From contig CAMDHY010000018.1 of assembly GCA_945898215.1 (NCBI GenBank), positions 1 through 52,165 of the forward strand: DNA of 52,165 bases, given 5' to 3'. The stretch comes from Pseudoxanthobacter soli DSM 19599 (GTDB lineage: Bacteria > Pseudomonadota > Alphaproteobacteria > Rhizobiales > Segnochrobactraceae). Shown piece by piece: positions 49,158-52,165 of this stretch (position 1 is its first letter; the number at the start of each line of letters is the position of its first letter). The notes under the pieces were generated by a model. It saw only the letters and a list, made by a program, of their open reading frames with translations. It did not search any database and was not told the DNA's origin. Both the position numbers and the translations under genes were made by a program.

Positions 49158-51250
49158 GCGAGTTGCTCCCACACCACCAGCGAGCGGCCGGCCAGCGTCA
49201 CCGTCTCGCCCGAGGCCCGGGTCTCGTCCTGCTCCTCGCGATCGACCGTGGTGATCACGAGCTTCCAGCGGTTGTCGGCGCCTGGAACCGTGAACTCGAC
49301 GCCGTGGTGGGCGCCGTTCAGCATGACGAGCACCATCGGCTCGCGCGCGTCCTTCGGCGACAAGCGCACGGTGAGGCACTTCACGTGCGAAGTCTGCCAT
49401 TCTTCCTCGGTCATGCGGTGACCGCCGGCGGAGTACCAGGTGACGTCGGGCCGGCCGCGATCGTCGCGGGCGCCGGTGAGGAACTCGGAACGGTTGATCG
49501 CCGAGCGGCTGTTGCGGAAGTCGATCAGCTTGCGGACGAAGGCGATGAGGTCGGCATCCGCTCCGTGCCAGTCGATCCAGCCGATCTCGTTGTCCTGGCA
49601 GTAGGCGTTGTTGTTCCCGCCCTGCGAGTTGCCGCACTCGTCGCCGGCGAGCAGCATCGGCACCCCCTGCGACAGCATCAGCGTGGTCAGGTAGTTGCGC
49701 GTCTGCTGGGCACGAAGCGCGAGGATCTCCGCGTCGTCCGTCTCGCCCTCCGCCCCGCAGTTCCAGCTGCGGTTGTCGTCGTGACCGTCGCGGCCGTCCT
49801 CGCCGTTCGCCTCGTTGCGCTTGTCGTTGTAGGAGACGACGTCGGCGAGCGTGAAGCCGTCGTGGGCGGTGACGAAGTTGACGCTTGACCACGGCCGCCG
49901 GCGGCCCTCGCCGAACAGGTCGCTCGAGGCGGCGAAGCGGCGGGCGAAGTCCGGCATGGTGCCGTCGCGGCCGCTCCAGAAGTCGCGCACGACGTCGCGG
50001 TAGTCGCCGTTCCACTCCGAGAAGCCGGCGGGGAAGCTGCCGAGCTGGTAGCCGCCCGGACCGACGTCCCACGGCTCGGCGATCAGCTTCAGGCGGCCGA
50101 GCAGCGGGTCCTGCATGATGGCGTGGAAGAAGGGATGGGCCGGATCGAAGCCCTCCGGGCGGCGTCCGAGGGTGGTGGCGAGGTCGAAGCGGAAGCCGCC
50201 GACGCCATACTCGCTGGCCCACAGCCGCAGGCTGTCCATGACCATCTGCAGGACGCGGGGATGGTTGGTGTCGAGCGAGTTGCCGGTGCCGGTGAGGTCG
50301 TCATAGTAGCGCGGGTCGCCGGGCAGCAGGCGGTAGTAGGCGGCGTTGTCGAAGCCGCGCCAGGACAGCGTCGGCCCAAGGTGGTTGCCCTCGCAGGTGT
50401 GGTTGTAGACGACGTCGAGGATCACCTCGATGCCGGCCGAGGCGAGCCGTTCCACCGCGCCGACGATCTCGTCGCGCCCGCCCGGACCCATGAAGCGCGG
50501 CTCCGGCGCGAAGAACGACAGCGTGTTGTAGCCCCAGTAGTTCGACAGGCCGCGCTCGAGCAGGTGGCGGTCCTGCAGGAAGGCCTGCACGGGCAGGAGT
50601 TCGAGCGTGGTGATGCCGAGCCGCTTCAGGTACTCGACCATCGGCGGGGCGCCGAGCGCGGCGAACGTGCCGCGGATGTCCTCGGAAATCAGCGGATGGC
50701 GCATCGTCAGGCCGCGGACCTGTGCCTCGTAGACGACGGTCTGCGACCACTCGACCCGGCGCGGCGGCCGCCGGCGCTGCAGCGTGCCGACGATGCGGCC
50801 CTTCGGGATGAACGGCCCGCTGTCGCGGTCGTCGCGCGTCAGGTCGGCGTCCGGGTCGGGCCCGACGGTATAGCCGAACAGCGCGTCGTCCCAGGTGAAC
50901 GGGCCGGCGAGCTCACGGGCATAGGGATCGATCAGGAGCTTCGCCGGGTTGAAGCGGTGGCCGGCCTCGGGTGCCCACGGGCCGTGCACGCGGTAGCCGT
51001 AGGTCGTCCCCGCGCCGACGCCGGGGATGAAGCCGTGCCAGGAGCCGTCGGTGCACTCGGGCAGGTCGTAGCGCGCGACCTCCGTGGCGCCGTCCTCGCT
51101 GTAGAGGCAGAGCTCGATGCGCTCGGCGTGGTCGGAGAAGACGGCGAAGTTGGTGCGGCCCTCGACGGGCGTCGCGCCCAGCGGATACGGGTCGCCCGGC
51201 TCGATGGACGTGGAGGAGCCGGCGGTCGACGAAAAGGGTTCGGTGCGCAT
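49154..51250 (-). CDS. glgX: Glycogen debranching enzyme (TreX/GlgX)
   Basis: This is a 698-residue isoamylase-type enzyme that cuts alpha-1,6 branches of glycogen. A CBM48-like N-domain (about 21-115, PLGATPVEGRTNFAVFS) precedes the barrel. Catalytic Asp356 (GGFRFDLATTLG), Glu392 (LIAEPWDVG) and Asp464 (TAHDGFTL) are conserved, with YEAQVRGLT and DVVYNHTCEGN typical of GlgX. GAGGGGAT precedes ATG 51250. As first gene of the minus-strand operon glgX-treY-treZ-GH13 it starts the glycogen-to-trehalose route. The promoter should lie in 51251-51369. Confidence 0.94.
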
Positions 51251-51603
51251 CGTGGATCCCCTCGGGCGGCGCTTCTGCAGCGCACACGCGGATCGCAAAC
51301 GCGGCCGACGGCGCGGGGTTCCGTGGAGAGATGCGGGAGGGTTGCGTCGGCTCGGAGGGCGCGACAATCCCCCTTCTCCCGGCCGCAGGCGGGGAGAAGG
51401 TCCCGGCAGGGGGATGAGGGCGGCGCGCGAGCGCGCCGGAGCGCCCCCGGATTCGACGCCCGCGCGGCTCCGCCGCGCGCCCTCATCCGGCCTTCGGCCA
51501 CCTTCTCCCGCTCGCGCGGGAGAAGGGGACTGCGGCGGGCTCCACGAACGGAGACCGAAGGACTGAGCTGTGCCCGGATGCGGGCTTCAGGAACGCGTGC
51601 GGC
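51251..51603. other. Intergenic region between the trehalose operon and the next gene
   Basis: Both flanking genes are on the minus strand. The gap holds the likely glgX promoter close to the gene and a composite REP element at 51370-51528. The remaining stretch 51529-51603 shows no gene or clear signal. Confidence 0.5.
51370..51528. repeat. Composite REP/BIME-like element, copy 2
   Basis: Two facing stem-loops, ccttctccc...ggggagaagg followed by ggatgaggg, and ccctcatccgg followed by ccttctcccgc...gcgggagaagg, flank a cgcgcggct-type centre. The order and sequence match the element at 15830-16004, 35 kb away. The two copies differ mainly in the loop bases and the central filler. Confidence 0.8.
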
Positions 51604-52165
51604 TCAGGCTGCCGGCAGGCGCACCACGGCGACGGCGTAGGCGTCGAGGGTCAGCGTGTCGCCCTCGAGGGGAGCCGCGAGGCGGTCGAGAGCCGCGGTG
51701 TCGGCGGTGGTCGCCTCGAGCGCCGCTTCCTCGAGGACGGCCGCTGTAGCAGCCACCCGGGCGCCGGCAATGCGCACGGTCTGCTCCACGGCCGTCAGGT
51801 TGGCGAGGAACAGCGTCGTCCCCTCCGGGCCGCCGACCGCCAGCGCCGCAACGGAGCCGGACCGAGACAGCCGCGTCTCCACGAGCGGCCGCCCGGCGCA
51901 GCGGGCGAGCGCAGCGAGAACGTGGAACACCGGATAGAGCGCATCCGCCGCACCATCGTAGCCCGGCTTCGCCGCCTCGCCCTCGCGGTGCAGCACGCCG
52001 AACGGCCCCGTCGGCGCGCTCATGGCCACCGCCTCGACGCCGCCGCGGGCGCACGCCGCCACGTAGGCGAGCGTCCAGGCGGCGTTGAACAGGCCGCGCT
52101 GGCGCGGGTCGTTCTCGGCGAGGCAGACGCGCTCGTCGCGCGGGTTCGCCGTCGTCGCCTTGCCG
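51604..52165 (-). CDS. C-terminal part of a D-apionate lactonase-like protein (5' end outside window)
   Basis: This frame is open from the right edge of the window to TGA 51604-51606, giving the last 187 residues of a longer protein. It shows NPRDERVCLAENDPRQRGLF, the end of a barrel (AAWTLAYVAACARGGVEAVAMSAPTGPFG), then YPVFHVLAALARCAGRPLVET and a beta-sandwich tail (LFLANLTAVEQTVRIAG, LTLDAYAVAVVRLPA), the layout of TIM-barrel glycosidase-like proteins. The APTGPFG segment recalls ApnL-type D-apionate lactonases, from memory only. Other barrel hydrolases with a C-terminal sandwich remain possible. Confidence 0.5.
   Translation of the reverse strand, partial: GKATTANPRDERVCLAENDPRQRGLFNAAWTLAYVAACARGGVEAVAMSAPTGPFGVLHREGEAAKPGYDGAADALYPVFHVLAALARCAGRPLVETRLSRSGSVAALAVGGPEGTTLFLANLTAVEQTVRIAGARVAATAAVLEEAALEATTADTAALDRLAAPLEGDTLTLDAYAVAVVRLPAA

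Overview
This is a GC-rich, densely coded, fully chromosomal-looking stretch from an alphaproteobacterium, most likely of the order Hyphomicrobiales (Rhizobiales). The reasons are the gene families seen (an EryC-like epimerase, UgpC/Smo-type sugar ABC transporter genes, a PcaB/PcaD pair, a CoxD/CoxE-like pair, a giant GPR/RgsE-like repeat protein) and the REP-type intergenic repeats. No tRNA, rRNA, CRISPR array, prophage or insertion sequence was recognised.

Layout. (1) 1-830: a ParD antitoxin gene followed by a ParE toxin gene broken by one in-frame stop, next to a palindromic repeat. (2) 984-12059: a ten-gene plus-strand polyol/sugar operon with a Zn-dependent polyol dehydrogenase, a complete ABC importer, a HxlB-type SIS isomerase, an EryC-like TIM-barrel epimerase, a SorC regulator and two FGGY kinases, the last a xylulokinase. 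(3) 12060-14984, minus: glycerate 2-kinase, FAH-family hydrolase and YdfG-like dehydrogenase, diverging from a Fae (formaldehyde-activating enzyme) homologue at 15183 that lacks the catalytic His. (4) 15723-18232: a composite REP element, an ACMSD-like amidohydrolase and a DUF2189 membrane protein. (5) 18243-23565: a DeoR regulator diverging from a betaine-type binding protein, a choline-kinase-like phosphotransferase and a dimethylglycine/sarcosine dehydrogenase-like fusion. (6) 23596-27414, minus: Stf0-type sulfotransferase, VWA/CoxE-like protein, MoxR ATPase, glutathione transferase. (7) 27574-29865: PcaB and PcaD. (8) 29867-34343: MsrQ, a glycine-zipper lipoprotein, a GNAT/RimK-like ATP-grasp pair and a 2Fe-2S ferredoxin. 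(9) 34732-42825: one 2,697-residue gene made almost wholly of 11- and 22-residue repeats. (10) 42929-51250, minus: glgX-treY-treZ plus a GH13 alpha-glucosidase, which converts glycogen to trehalose. (11) 51604 to the end: the 3' part of a gene resembling D-apionate lactonase.

How the genes work together. Region 2 reads as one uptake-oxidation-phosphorylation-epimerisation route for a polyol, and the exact substrate cannot be fixed from sequence. Region 5 suggests uptake and demethylation of a methylated amine, with an unexplained kinase step. Region 10 is the TreX/TreY/TreZ route. The least explained parts are the His-less Fae homologue, the kinase between betaine binding and demethylation, the GNAT/ATP-grasp pair, and the giant repeat protein, which from its architecture is probably a cell-pole ring component.
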